Part shown: positions 1-6,365 of the stretch, in pieces | How the letters are laid out: the number at the start of each line of letters is the position of its first letter | How positions within the stretch are numbered: position 1 is the stretch's first letter | Assembly (NCBI GenBank): GCA_934659475.1 | Contig: CAKUHX010000072.1 | Coordinates: forward strand, 1 to 7,863 | DNA length: 7,863 nucleotides | Direction of reading: 5' to 3' | Origin: an uncultured Oscillospiraceae bacterium | GTDB lineage: Bacteria > Bacillota > Clostridia > Oscillospirales > Oscillospiraceae | The notes under the pieces: model-generated | What the model was told of the DNA's origin: nothing | The model's database searches: none | The model's input: the letters and a program-made list of their open reading frames with translations, nothing else | Position numbers and translations under genes: made by a program

Positions 1-199
1 GGGAGATGGCGCAGCCGTCCCCCACAAAGGCGCCGTCGGCAATGGTGTCTCCGTCCAGCTTCAGCTTCAGGTAGATGTCATCACCGCAGCTGGGGTTGAC
101 CCCCTCCAGCACGATGTCCGCGTCGGGCAGGTCGTGTTTGAACTCCGGGTGGATGTTGTGCTCGGTCAGGATCTCGTTATAAAAGCTTCTATTTTCCAT
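1..199 (-). CDS. sufU: SufU, Fe-S assembly sulfur-acceptor protein (3' end cut off by window)
   Basis: This is the N-terminal 66 residues of a SufU/IscU-fold protein; the rest lies beyond the window start. It begins MENRSFYNEIL and contains NPSCGDD (Cys38, Asp40) and GDGCAIS (Cys63). These match the first three zinc ligands of Firmicutes SufU (Cys41, Asp43 and Cys66 in Bacillus subtilis). The last Cys lies outside. In this family the zinc site swaps a ligand with SufS, so that a SufU cysteine accepts persulfide sulfur and passes it to the SufBCD scaffold in the cytoplasm. The ATG lies inside the last codons of sufS (11 bp overlap), so translation is probably coupled. An IscU scaffold is less likely because SufU normally pairs with SufS. 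Confidence 0.93.
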   Translation of the reverse strand, partial: MENRSFYNEILTEHNIHPEFKHDLPDADIVLEGVNPSCGDDIYLKLKLDGDTIADGAFVGDGCAIS

Positions 200-1403
200 A
201 TCCCATCCGCTCCCTCAGGGTGGAGACGCTGGCCAACAGGCGGTCGATCTCCTCCTCCGTATTATAGAAGGCGATGCTGGCCCGGGCGGTAGAGGGGTGC
301 CCCAGATAGGCCAGCAGGGGCTGGGCGCAGTGGTGGCCCGCCCGGATGTTCACCCCATCGGCAGCCAGGATCTGGCCAATGTCGTGGGGATGGACCCCAT
401 CCACGGTGAAGGTTATGATGCCGTGGTGCTCCTCCGGCTCGTCAGAACCCAGGATGTGCACATAGGGGATCTGCTTCATGCCTTCCATGGCCCGGCGGGT
501 CAGCTCCAGCTCACGCCGCTGCATGGTCCCAAAGCCCACCTGAGCCATATAGTCCAGGGCTGCGTGGAGCCCCGCGGCCCCTGCAGCGTTGACGGTGCCC
601 GCCTCGAACTTGTGGGGCAGCTCCGCGTAGACCGCCCCCTCCCGGGTGACGGATTCGATCATCTCGCCGCCGGTGAGGAAGGGGGGCATTTTCTCCAGCA
701 GCTCCTTCCGTCCGTACAGGACTCCGATGCCCATGGGACCGTAGACCTTGTGGCCGGAGAAGGCCAGAAAGTCCGCCCCCAGGGCCTGCACGTCCACAGG
801 CATATGGGGGGTGCTCTGGGCACCGTCCACCACCATTACAGCCCCCGCCCGGTGGGCCAGCTCCGCCACCTGGCGGATGGGGTTCTCCCGGCCCAGCACG
901 TTGGATACCTGGGTCATGGCCACGACCTTGGTGCGGCTGCCGATCAGGGGCTCCACCTTGTTCAGGTCCACGCTGCCGTCCGGCTCGCACTCAATAAAGC
1001 GCAGCTTGGCGCCGGTCTGGCGGCACACCATCTGCCAGGGCAGCAGATCGCTGTGGTGCTCCATGATGGACACCACCACCTCGTCCCCCGCCTTTACGTT
1101 GGACAGGCCGTAGCTGTAGGCCACCAGGTTCAGGCTCTCGCTGGTGTTGCGGGTGAAAATGATCTCCTTCGCGCTGGCGGCGTTCAGGAACTTCCGCACC
1201 GCCTCCCGGGCGTTCTCATAGGCGTCCGTGGCCGCGATGCTCAGGGGGTACAGTCCCCGCAGGGGGTTGGCGTTGCAGGTGGTATAGAACTTCTCCTCCG
1301 CGTCCAGCACGCACCGGGGGCGCTGGGCGGTGGCGGCGCTGTCCAGATAGGCCACGTCCGTATTCATCAGCAGGGGAAAATCTCTTCTGTGATCGCGTTC
1401 CAT
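189..1403 (-). CDS. sufS: SufS, group II cysteine desulfurase
   Basis: A 404-residue PLP enzyme of fold type I that removes sulfur from L-cysteine to give alanine and an enzyme-bound persulfide. Full length for the family (E. coli SufS has 406). Visible marks are MEHHSDLLPW (115-124, with the His that stacks on PLP), VDGAQ (192-196, Asp193 contacts the PLP ring nitrogen), SGHKVYGP (216-223, Lys219 forms the Schiff base) and RAGHHCAQPL (354-363, Cys359 carries the persulfide). The RxGHHCAQPL block separates SufS from IscS/NifS. One oddity is NPLRG at 46-50, where E. coli SufS has HRG. The start at MERDHRRDF is chosen because GAGGAG sits 7 nt upstream (1411-1416); an alternative Met five codons earlier would start inside sufD. 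It begins one base after the sufD stop and overlaps sufU by 11 bp, so it partners SufU. Confidence 0.97.
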   Translation of the reverse strand: MERDHRRDFPLLMNTDVAYLDSAATAQRPRCVLDAEEKFYTTCNANPLRGLYPLSIAATDAYENAREAVRKFLNAASAKEIIFTRNTSESLNLVAYSYGLSNVKAGDEVVVSIMEHHSDLLPWQMVCRQTGAKLRFIECEPDGSVDLNKVEPLIGSRTKVVAMTQVSNVLGRENPIRQVAELAHRAGAVMVVDGAQSTPHMPVDVQALGADFLAFSGHKVYGPMGIGVLYGRKELLEKMPPFLTGGEMIESVTREGAVYAELPHKFEAGTVNAAGAAGLHAALDYMAQVGFGTMQRRELELTRRAMEGMKQIPYVHILGSDEPEEHHGIITFTVDGVHPHDIGQILAADGVNIRAGHHCAQPLLAYLGHPSTARASIAFYNTEEEIDRLLASVSTLRERMGYGK

Positions 1404-1404
1404 A

Positions 1405-2322
1405 TTACAGCTCCTCATTCAGTCCGTCGATGATCTTCTCTTCCAGCTCCCGGTCGCCCACGGCCCGGGCCAGGCGCTCGATGGACGCCCGGGCCAGGAT
1501 GTTCTCCGCCGTCTGGCGGTCGATGCCCCGGCTCTCAAAGTAGAACAGGGTGTCGTCATCCAGCTCGCCGATGGTGGCCCCGTGGGTGCCCTCCACATTC
1601 TCCTCGGCACACAGGATCAGGGGGACGGTCTTGTTCACCGCGTCCTCCCCCAGCATGAGCACGGTCTCCTGCTCGCTGCCTACGGAGTCGGATGAGCCCG
1701 TCTTAAAGTCGATGGTGCCCCGGAAGATCTTCTTCGCGGCATCCTTCAGGGCCCCGGCGGCATTGATCTGGCTGTTGGTCTTTTCCCCGTAGTGATCCAC
1801 CGCCAGGTCGATGTCCACTGTCTGGCGTTTCTGACCCAGATAGCCCAGATCGGCCTTCAGGGCGGAGCTGTCCCCCTTCAAAACAAAGCGGCTGTCGGCG
1901 TATACATCGCCCCGGCCCAGCATGACCTGGAGCAGCTCCACGCTGCCATTTTCACCGCAGCTGCCGCTCACCTCGCTGCGCAGGACGGCGCCCTCCTCCG
2001 TGGCCAGCAGCTGCACCAGGCGGATGCGGGCGTTTTCTCCCGCCTCCAGCTGCGTGCGCACCAACAGGTTCCGGGCGGCCCGCAGATCCTCATACACTGT
2101 GACGCTGCTGCCGGCCTGAGCCTGCACGGTCACGGTCTTTTCGCTGTACTCCCCCTGGCCGCTCTCCGCCACGCGGAGGGTCTTCTCCTCTCCGGCGGCG
2201 GCATGGCAGCGCTCCTCCTCCAATTTCCGGCTGTTCTGCTCGTCCCAGGCCAGGGCGGTCCCGTTGACCCCCAAGCGGTTCCACGTGGGCGTGGGGAGCT
2301 GATTGACTATGATCGTATCCAT
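1405..2322 (-). CDS. sufD: SufD, Fe-S cluster scaffold subunit (short form)
   Basis: A 305-residue SufB/SufD-family protein (SUF system FeS cluster assembly beta-helix domain). The C-terminal signature GTHGATIG followed by LFYFESRGI (245-266) is clear, and His247 aligns with E. coli SufD His360, implicated in cluster assembly at the SufB-SufD interface. The position of the nearby E. coli Cys358 is Gly245 here, and Cys238 lies a few residues upstream instead. The protein is over 100 residues shorter than E. coli SufD (423), mainly at the N-terminus. The start MDTIIVNQLP has an AAAGGAG ribosome binding site 8 nt upstream (2331-2337) and begins 19 bp after the sufB stop, so the short form looks genuine. 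It should pair with SufB and SufC in the cytoplasmic SufBC2D complex. A second SufB is unlikely because the SufB cysteine set is absent. Confidence 0.94.
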   Translation of the reverse strand: MDTIIVNQLPTPTWNRLGVNGTALAWDEQNSRKLEEERCHAAAGEEKTLRVAESGQGEYSEKTVTVQAQAGSSVTVYEDLRAARNLLVRTQLEAGENARIRLVQLLATEEGAVLRSEVSGSCGENGSVELLQVMLGRGDVYADSRFVLKGDSSALKADLGYLGQKRQTVDIDLAVDHYGEKTNSQINAAGALKDAAKKIFRGTIDFKTGSSDSVGSEQETVLMLGEDAVNKTVPLILCAEENVEGTHGATIGELDDDTLFYFESRGIDRQTAENILARASIERLARAVGDRELEEKIIDGLNEEL

Positions 2323-2341
2323 ATAGCTTGCTCCTTTCCCC

Positions 2342-3757
2342 TCAGCCGATGCTGCCCTTCATCTCCAGGCGGATCAGGTTGTTCATCTCCACGGCGTACT
2401 CCAGAGGCAGCTCCTTGGACACGTTATCCGCAAAGCCGCTGACGATGAGAGCGCGGGCATCCTCTTCGCTCATGCCGCGGCTCATGAGATAGAACACCGC
2501 CTCGTTGCTGATGGCGCCGATCTTGGCCTCGTGGCCGATAGCGGCATCCCGGGTCCGGATGTCCATGGCGGGGATGGTGTCAGACCGGGAGACCGAGTCC
2601 AGCATCAGGGACTGGCAGGACACGGCGGACTTGGCCCCCTTTGCCCCCTTCTCCACCACCACGCTGCTGCGGAAGGTGCTGATGCCGCCGCTCTTGCTGA
2701 TGGACCGGGTGTTCATATAGCTGCTGGTGTTCTTGCCGATGTGCACCACCTTGGCGCCGGTGTCCAAGTCCTGTCCCGCTCCGGCAAAGGTGACGCCGGT
2801 GAACTCCATGCGGGAGTTGTCCCCCTTCAGCACGCTCATGGGGTACAGACAGCCCACATGGGAGCCGAAGGAGCCGGACACCCACTCGATGGTGCCGCCC
2901 TCCTCCACCAGGGCCCGCTTGGTGTTCAGGTTATACATGTTCTTGGACCAGTTCTCGATGGTGGAGTAGCGCAGCTTGGCGCCCTTCTTCACGTACAGCT
3001 CCACACAGCCGGCGTGGAGGTTGGCCACATTGTACTTGGGGGCGGAGCAGCCCTCGATGAAGTGGAGGCTGGCCCCCTCGTCCACGATGATCAGGGTGTG
3101 CTCAAACTGGCCGGCCCCCTTGGCGTTCAGCCGGAAGTAGGACTGCAGGGGGATGGAGAGATGCACCCCCTTGGGCACATAAACGAAGGAGCCTCCGGAC
3201 CACACCGCCCCGTGAAGGGCGGCAAACTTGTGGTCCCGGGGGGTGACCAGTTTCATGAAGTACTTTTTCACCATGTCGGCGTACTCCCCGTGGAGGGCGC
3301 TCTCCATGTCGGTATACACCACGCCCTCTGCGGCCACGGAGTCCTTCACGTTGTGATACACCAGCTCGGAGTCATACTGGGCGCCCACACCGGCCAGGGA
3401 CTTCCGCTCCGCCTGAGGGATGCCCAGGCGTTCGAAGGTGTCCTTGATGTCCTGGGGCACATTCTCCCAGTCGTTCTGCATCTTGGTGTTGGGGCGGACG
3501 TAAGTGGCGATCTGGGCCATATCCAGCCCCTCGATGGACGGCCCCCAGTTGGGCAGGGGCAGCTCGTTATAGATCTGGAGGGACTGCAGCCGGAACTGCT
3601 GCATCCAGACGGGGTCGTTCTTCTCCTTGGACAGCCTGTCCACGATGGCGGGGGTCAGGCCCTCCTCCATGCGGTAGGCGTCGTGCTCCTCGTCCCGGAT
3701 GTCATAGACGCTGCGGTCTACGTCCTCTACATAGGTTTTCTCTTTGCTTTCCGCCAT
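2342..3757 (-). CDS. sufB: SufB, Fe-S cluster scaffold protein
   Basis: A 471-residue scaffold on which [4Fe-4S] clusters are built from SufS/SufU sulfur, as part of SufBC2D. The N-terminal helical part (about 1-140) is followed by the right-handed beta-helix. Typical SufB blocks are LHGAVWSGGSFVYVPKGVHL (181-200), EGCSAPKY (235-242), GSHVGCLYPM (298-307), the VSCQSLMLD segment (379-387) and IGHEAKIG (407-414). Cys381 and His409-Glu410 sit exactly 24 positions before E. coli Cys405 and His433-Glu434, the residues tied to sulfur acceptance and cluster binding; Cys237, Cys251 and Cys303 are further cysteines. Length is close to the family (E. coli 495). The start is supported by GGAGGT 6 nt upstream (3764-3769). 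It lies 15 bp after sufC and 19 bp before sufD in the operon. Confidence 0.97.
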   Translation of the reverse strand: MAESKEKTYVEDVDRSVYDIRDEEHDAYRMEEGLTPAIVDRLSKEKNDPVWMQQFRLQSLQIYNELPLPNWGPSIEGLDMAQIATYVRPNTKMQNDWENVPQDIKDTFERLGIPQAERKSLAGVGAQYDSELVYHNVKDSVAAEGVVYTDMESALHGEYADMVKKYFMKLVTPRDHKFAALHGAVWSGGSFVYVPKGVHLSIPLQSYFRLNAKGAGQFEHTLIIVDEGASLHFIEGCSAPKYNVANLHAGCVELYVKKGAKLRYSTIENWSKNMYNLNTKRALVEEGGTIEWVSGSFGSHVGCLYPMSVLKGDNSRMEFTGVTFAGAGQDLDTGAKVVHIGKNTSSYMNTRSISKSGGISTFRSSVVVEKGAKGAKSAVSCQSLMLDSVSRSDTIPAMDIRTRDAAIGHEAKIGAISNEAVFYLMSRGMSEEDARALIVSGFADNVSKELPLEYAVEMNNLIRLEMKGSIG

Positions 3758-3772
3758 GCTCTGACCTCCGTC

Positions 3773-4522
3773 TCACACGGCCTTCAGGGCGCCGAAGCCG
3801 TTCTCGTTGATCTGCTCCACCAGTTCGGCCCCGCCGTTTTTCACGATGACGCCGTTCTCCATCACATGGGCTGCATCCACATGGAGGGCCTCCAGGATGC
3901 GGGTGGAATGGGTGATGATGAGCAGGGAGCCGTGGGTGCGCTCCCGGAACAGGCGCACCCCCTCGGACACGGTGCGCACCGCGTCCACGTCCAGGCCGGA
4001 GTCGGTCTCGTCCAGGATAGCCAGCTTGGGCTCCAGCATGAGCATCTGGAGGATCTCCGCCTTCTTCTTTTCACCGCCAGAGAAGCCCACGTTCAGGTCG
4101 CGCTCGGCGTAGCTCTCGTCCATGTTCAGCAGCTTCATGGTCTCGGCCAGCTTCTTCTTGAAGTCCCACAGGCGCAGGCGGCTGCCCGTTTTCTGCTCCA
4201 GGGCGCTGCGGATAAAGGCACTCAAGGTGACCCCGGGCACCTCCAGGGGGTTCTGGAAGGACAGGAAGATGCCCTTCTTGGCCCGCTCGTTCACGGGCAG
4301 CCCGGTAATGTCCTCGCCGTCAAAGACGATCTGTCCCCCGGTGACGGTATAGGCGGGGTTGCCGGTGATGGCATAACCCAGGGTGGACTTGCCCGTACCG
4401 TTGGGGCCCATGAGCACATGGACCTCGTCATGGCCTACATTCAGCTCCACGCCGTGGAGGATCTCCTTGTCCTCCACATTGACGTGCAGATCCTTGATCT
4501 CCAGCAGGTTTTTGTTTTTCAT
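3773..4522 (-). CDS. sufC: SufC, ABC-type ATPase of the SufBCD complex
   Basis: A soluble 249-residue ABC ATPase that drives conformational change in SufB-SufD during cluster assembly; it is not a transporter. All nucleotide-binding motifs are intact: Walker A GPNGTGKST (39-47), Q-loop Gln90 in SFQNPLEVPG, signature FSGGEKKK (147-154), Walker B and D-loop LAILDETDSGLD (167-178, catalytic Glu172) and switch His205 in ITHSTR. The FSGGEKKK and DETDSGLD wording is characteristic of SufC. Length equals the family norm (about 250). The start at MKNKNLLEIK is preferred over a Met 12 codons upstream because AAGGAG lies 7 nt before it (4530-4535), and its ATG overlaps the regulator's TGA as ATGA, the usual sign of translational coupling. 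First structural gene of the suf operon. Confidence 0.97.
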   Translation of the reverse strand: MKNKNLLEIKDLHVNVEDKEILHGVELNVGHDEVHVLMGPNGTGKSTLGYAITGNPAYTVTGGQIVFDGEDITGLPVNERAKKGIFLSFQNPLEVPGVTLSAFIRSALEQKTGSRLRLWDFKKKLAETMKLLNMDESYAERDLNVGFSGGEKKKAEILQMLMLEPKLAILDETDSGLDVDAVRTVSEGVRLFRERTHGSLLIITHSTRILEALHVDAAHVMENGVIVKNGGAELVEQINENGFGALKAV

Positions 4523-4989
4523 AGGGACGCTCCTTCTTTTTCGCTGTCGGTCTGACACCCGCAGACCGCTTCACTTTGATCAGGCTTCAGATCCAGAAGA
4601 TCCTGAAGGGTATAACTGTTGACATATTCGGTGATGCGGTTCTCCAAGCCCTTCCAGAACGGAAGGGTGTAACACATGCCCATGCGGTCGCACTGGCCGC
4701 CGTCCATGGCCTGGCAGGAGACGGGCACCAACTCCCCCTCCGCCGCGGTGAGGATCTCCCCCACCCTGTACTCCCCGGGCTGCCGGGTCAGGCGGTAGCC
4801 CCCCGTCTTGCCCAGGGCACTGTCCACCAGGCCGGCCCGGCACAGCTCTGCCATGATGCTCTCCAGATACTTGCGGGAGATCTCCTGCCGACGGGCAATA
4901 TCGCTCAGACGGATATAGCCCTCGTCCCGGTGCTCCGCAAGTTCCAGCATCACCCGGAGGGCATAGCGGCCTTTGGATGAGATCATCAT
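4519..4989 (-). CDS. IscR-type Rrf2-family regulator of the suf operon
   Basis: A 156-residue Rrf2 transcription factor. Residues 1-70 form the winged helix: MMISSKGRYALRVMLELA, then IARRQEISRKYLESI (31-45, recognition region) and the wing GKTGGYRLTR (60-69). A cysteine cluster follows at Cys92, Cys100 and Cys106, comparable to the Cys92/98/104 [2Fe-2S] ligands of E. coli IscR, but the first spacing is seven residues rather than five and no His follows at IscR's His107 position. A CGC pair (143-145) sits in the tail. As the first gene of the suf operon, overlapping sufC by 4 bp, it most likely senses Fe-S status and regulates its own promoter; this is inference. AAAGG lies 11 nt before the first Met (5002-5006), which favours the first of the two tandem Met codons. 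It could also be called a SufR-like or CymR-like Rrf2 protein, so no symbol is given. Confidence 0.9.
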   Translation of the reverse strand: MMISSKGRYALRVMLELAEHRDEGYIRLSDIARRQEISRKYLESIMAELCRAGLVDSALGKTGGYRLTRQPGEYRVGEILTAAEGELVPVSCQAMDGGQCDRMGMCYTLPFWKGLENRITEYVNSYTLQDLLDLKPDQSEAVCGCQTDSEKEGASL

Positions 4990-5016
4990 ACGCTTCAGCG
5001 CCTTTCTGTTTTAATT

Positions 5017-5033
5017 CCTATCGTTTCTATAGG
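5017..5033. promoter_or_regulatory. Inverted repeat at the suf transcription start, candidate operator
   Basis: CCTAT (5017-5021) and ATAGG (5029-5033) flank a 7-bp centre and cover the expected start point. The arms resemble those of the repeat at 5050-5070 (shared CCTA/TAGG core), and the two centres are about 35 bp apart, suggesting two related sites for one regulator. Confidence 0.45.
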
Positions 5034-5035
5034 AC

Positions 5036-5064
5036 ATCATACTCCCTAACTCCTACCTTGTCAA
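5036..5064 (-). promoter_or_regulatory. Sigma-A promoter of the suf operon
   Basis: Read on the minus strand, a perfect -35 TTGACA (5059-5064) and a near-consensus -10 TATGAT (5036-5041) are separated by exactly 17 bp. Transcription would start near 5029, giving a leader of about 40 nt before the Rrf2 gene. Such a strong core promoter needs repression to be adjustable, which fits the flanking palindromes and the regulator encoded first in the operon. Confidence 0.85.
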
Positions 5065-5070
5065 TAGGAG
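5050..5070. promoter_or_regulatory. Inverted repeat over the suf -35, candidate operator
   Basis: CTCCTA (5050-5055) and TAGGAG (5065-5070) form perfect 6-bp arms around a 9-bp centre that contains most of the -35 hexamer. A dimer bound here would block RNA polymerase. The natural candidate is the Rrf2 protein encoded just downstream; this assignment is inferred from position only. Confidence 0.5.
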
Positions 5071-5119
5071 ATAAGGCGAACCGGCAGATCTTCCCGGTCT
5101 TTCCTTTGCGCATCCGCAC

Positions 5120-5154
5120 AAAAAAGCGCCCCCCTGCTTTCGCAGAGGGGCGCT
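5120..5154 (-). terminator. Rho-independent terminator of the CdaR-type regulator gene
   Basis: On the minus strand a 13-bp stem (5142-5154 paired with 5125-5137, one G-U wobble) closes a GAAA tetraloop (5138-5141) and is followed by a run of T (5120-5124). It lies 15 bp after the regulator stop and isolates that gene from the suf promoter downstream. Confidence 0.92.
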
Positions 5155-5169
5155 GATGAACGATCAGAT

Positions 5170-6261
5170 TCAGGACTCGATGCCCCGGGAGATCAGGTAC
5201 TTCTTGACCATCAGTGCCACCTTGAAGGTGATGGCGTCGTCGAACTCCCGCAGATCCAGACCGGTGAGCTTCTTGATCTTCTCCAGCCGGTAGACCAGGG
5301 TGTTCCGGTGGACAAAGAGCTTCCGGGCCGTCTCGGACACGTTCAGGTTGTTCTCGAAGAACTTGTTGATGGTCAGCAGGGTCTCCTGATCCAGAGCGTC
5401 GATGGGGTTCTTCTTAAAGACCTCCTGCAGGAACATCTGGCACAGGACGGTGGGCAGCTGATAGATCAGACGGCCGATGCCCAGATTCTCATAGTTGATC
5501 ACGGTCTTTTCGGTGTCGAACACCTTGCCCACGTCGATGGCCACGCCGGCCTCTTTATAGGCCCGGGCCAGATCGCGGATGTGGTTGACCACAGTGCTGA
5601 TGCCGATGACTACCTTCACGCCCAGTTCCTGCTGCACGGCGGCGGCGATCTGCTTGGCGATCCGGATCAGCTCCTTGGCGTCCGCCCCCTCGGGCAGCTG
5701 CTTGATCAGGGCCACGTCGGTCTCGTTGATGGAGATGACAAAATCGGCCTGACGGTCGGGGAACAGGCTCTGGATCACGTCCACCGTGCTCACATCGGTG
5801 CCGCTGAGCTGGCGCACCAGAAGGGCGGCCCGGGGCGCCTCGGACAGGAAGTGCAGTTCCTTCGCCTGGGTGTAGATGTCACCCAGCAGGATGTTATCGG
5901 AGATGATGTTCTTTACAAAGGTGGCCTTGTCGTGCTTCTCCTCATAATAGGCCTTGGTGCCGTTGAAGGCCACCACCGCCATGGCGCACAGAGCGTTGGC
6001 CATCTCGTCCTCGCCCTTGACAAAGGCCGCGTAATCCAGCTGCATCCCGTGGCCGGACAGGGCACGGAAGGTCTTTCCCTCGCAGCAGACGGGGCCGCCT
6101 TCGGCACTGTTGAGCGCGAACACCGCGCTGGACCACACCTCGCCGATGCTGGCCAGGTCGCTGCAGGCCACCACACAGCCCTCGGCGTCGATCACGCCTA
6201 CTACACGGTCGATACTGTCCTTCATCTGTAATACAACGCCCTGAAACATTCTGCTGGACAT
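5170..6261 (-). CDS. CdaR/PucR-family transcriptional regulator
   Basis: A 363-residue regulator. The C-terminus carries the PucR-type helix-turn-helix (about 295-355): FFENNLNVSETARKLFVHRN, then TLVYRLEKIKKLTGLDL, the hallmark of sugar-diacid (CdaR) and purine-catabolism (PucR) regulators. A middle region (about 140-255) resembles the degenerate GGDEF-like domain of this family. The N-terminus (about 1-130, with GVIDAEGCVVACSD at 22-35) looks like a small-molecule sensor related to the diacid-recognition domain; the ligand cannot be read from sequence. Members usually activate nearby catabolic genes, but none is visible here. The Met at 6261 is chosen because GGAGGG lies 6 nt upstream (6268-6273); a Met 21 codons earlier would fall inside the promoter. 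It is a single-gene unit with its own promoter and terminator. Confidence 0.88.
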   Translation of the reverse strand: MSSRMFQGVVLQMKDSIDRVVGVIDAEGCVVACSDLASIGEVWSSAVFALNSAEGGPVCCEGKTFRALSGHGMQLDYAAFVKGEDEMANALCAMAVVAFNGTKAYYEEKHDKATFVKNIISDNILLGDIYTQAKELHFLSEAPRAALLVRQLSGTDVSTVDVIQSLFPDRQADFVISINETDVALIKQLPEGADAKELIRIAKQIAAAVQQELGVKVVIGISTVVNHIRDLARAYKEAGVAIDVGKVFDTEKTVINYENLGIGRLIYQLPTVLCQMFLQEVFKKNPIDALDQETLLTINKFFENNLNVSETARKLFVHRNTLVYRLEKIKKLTGLDLREFDDAITFKVALMVKKYLISRGIES

Positions 6262-6294
6262 GTCGATCCCTCCAAATACTGAATCTTTGCCCCT

Positions 6295-6324
6295 ATTATA
6301 ACGGGTCTCCCCCGTTTTTGGCAA
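6295..6324 (-). promoter_or_regulatory. Promoter of the CdaR-type regulator gene, with internal palindrome
   Basis: On the minus strand, -35 TTGCCA (6319-6324) and a perfect -10 TATAAT (6295-6300) are 18 bp apart. Between them ACGGG and CCCGT (6301-6305 and 6311-6315) form a 5-bp inverted repeat with a 5-bp centre, a plausible operator for autoregulation. The start point would be near 6288, about 27 nt before the ATG. The 41 bp upstream (6325-6365) are A/T-rich. Confidence 0.7.
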
Positions 6325-6365
6325 GAGGTTTTTTTGATTTTTTTGTGAAAAACGCCGAACAGGTT

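Noticed and set aside
297..1433. A 378-codon open frame on the plus strand opposite sufS
   Set aside because: Same antisense artefact; the minus strand encodes an intact cysteine desulfurase.
2531..4555. A 674-codon open frame on the plus strand opposite sufB and sufC
   Set aside because: It is antisense to conserved genes, its translation is a monotonous mix of His, Gly, Leu, Val and Gln with no recognisable domain, and it lacks a ribosome binding site. Such frames are expected opposite G+C-rich coding sequence.
5080..5098. ACGG-type inverted repeat (ACCGG/CCGGT, 9-bp centre) upstream of the suf -35
   Set aside because: Arms are only 5 bp and unlike the two repeats in the promoter; it may be chance.
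5308..6231. A 307-codon open frame on the plus strand opposite the CdaR-type regulator
   Set aside because: Composition bias typical of a shadow frame, and the minus-strand protein has clear family motifs.
6262..6324. An earlier start for the CdaR-type regulator
   Set aside because: It would overlap the -35 and -10 elements and the Shine-Dalgarno sequence at 6268-6273; the Met at 6261 has ideal spacing.
6325..6365. A terminator after rsuA
   Set aside because: The stretch is A/T-rich with T-runs on both strands, but I found no GC-rich stem adjoining them, so none is annotated.
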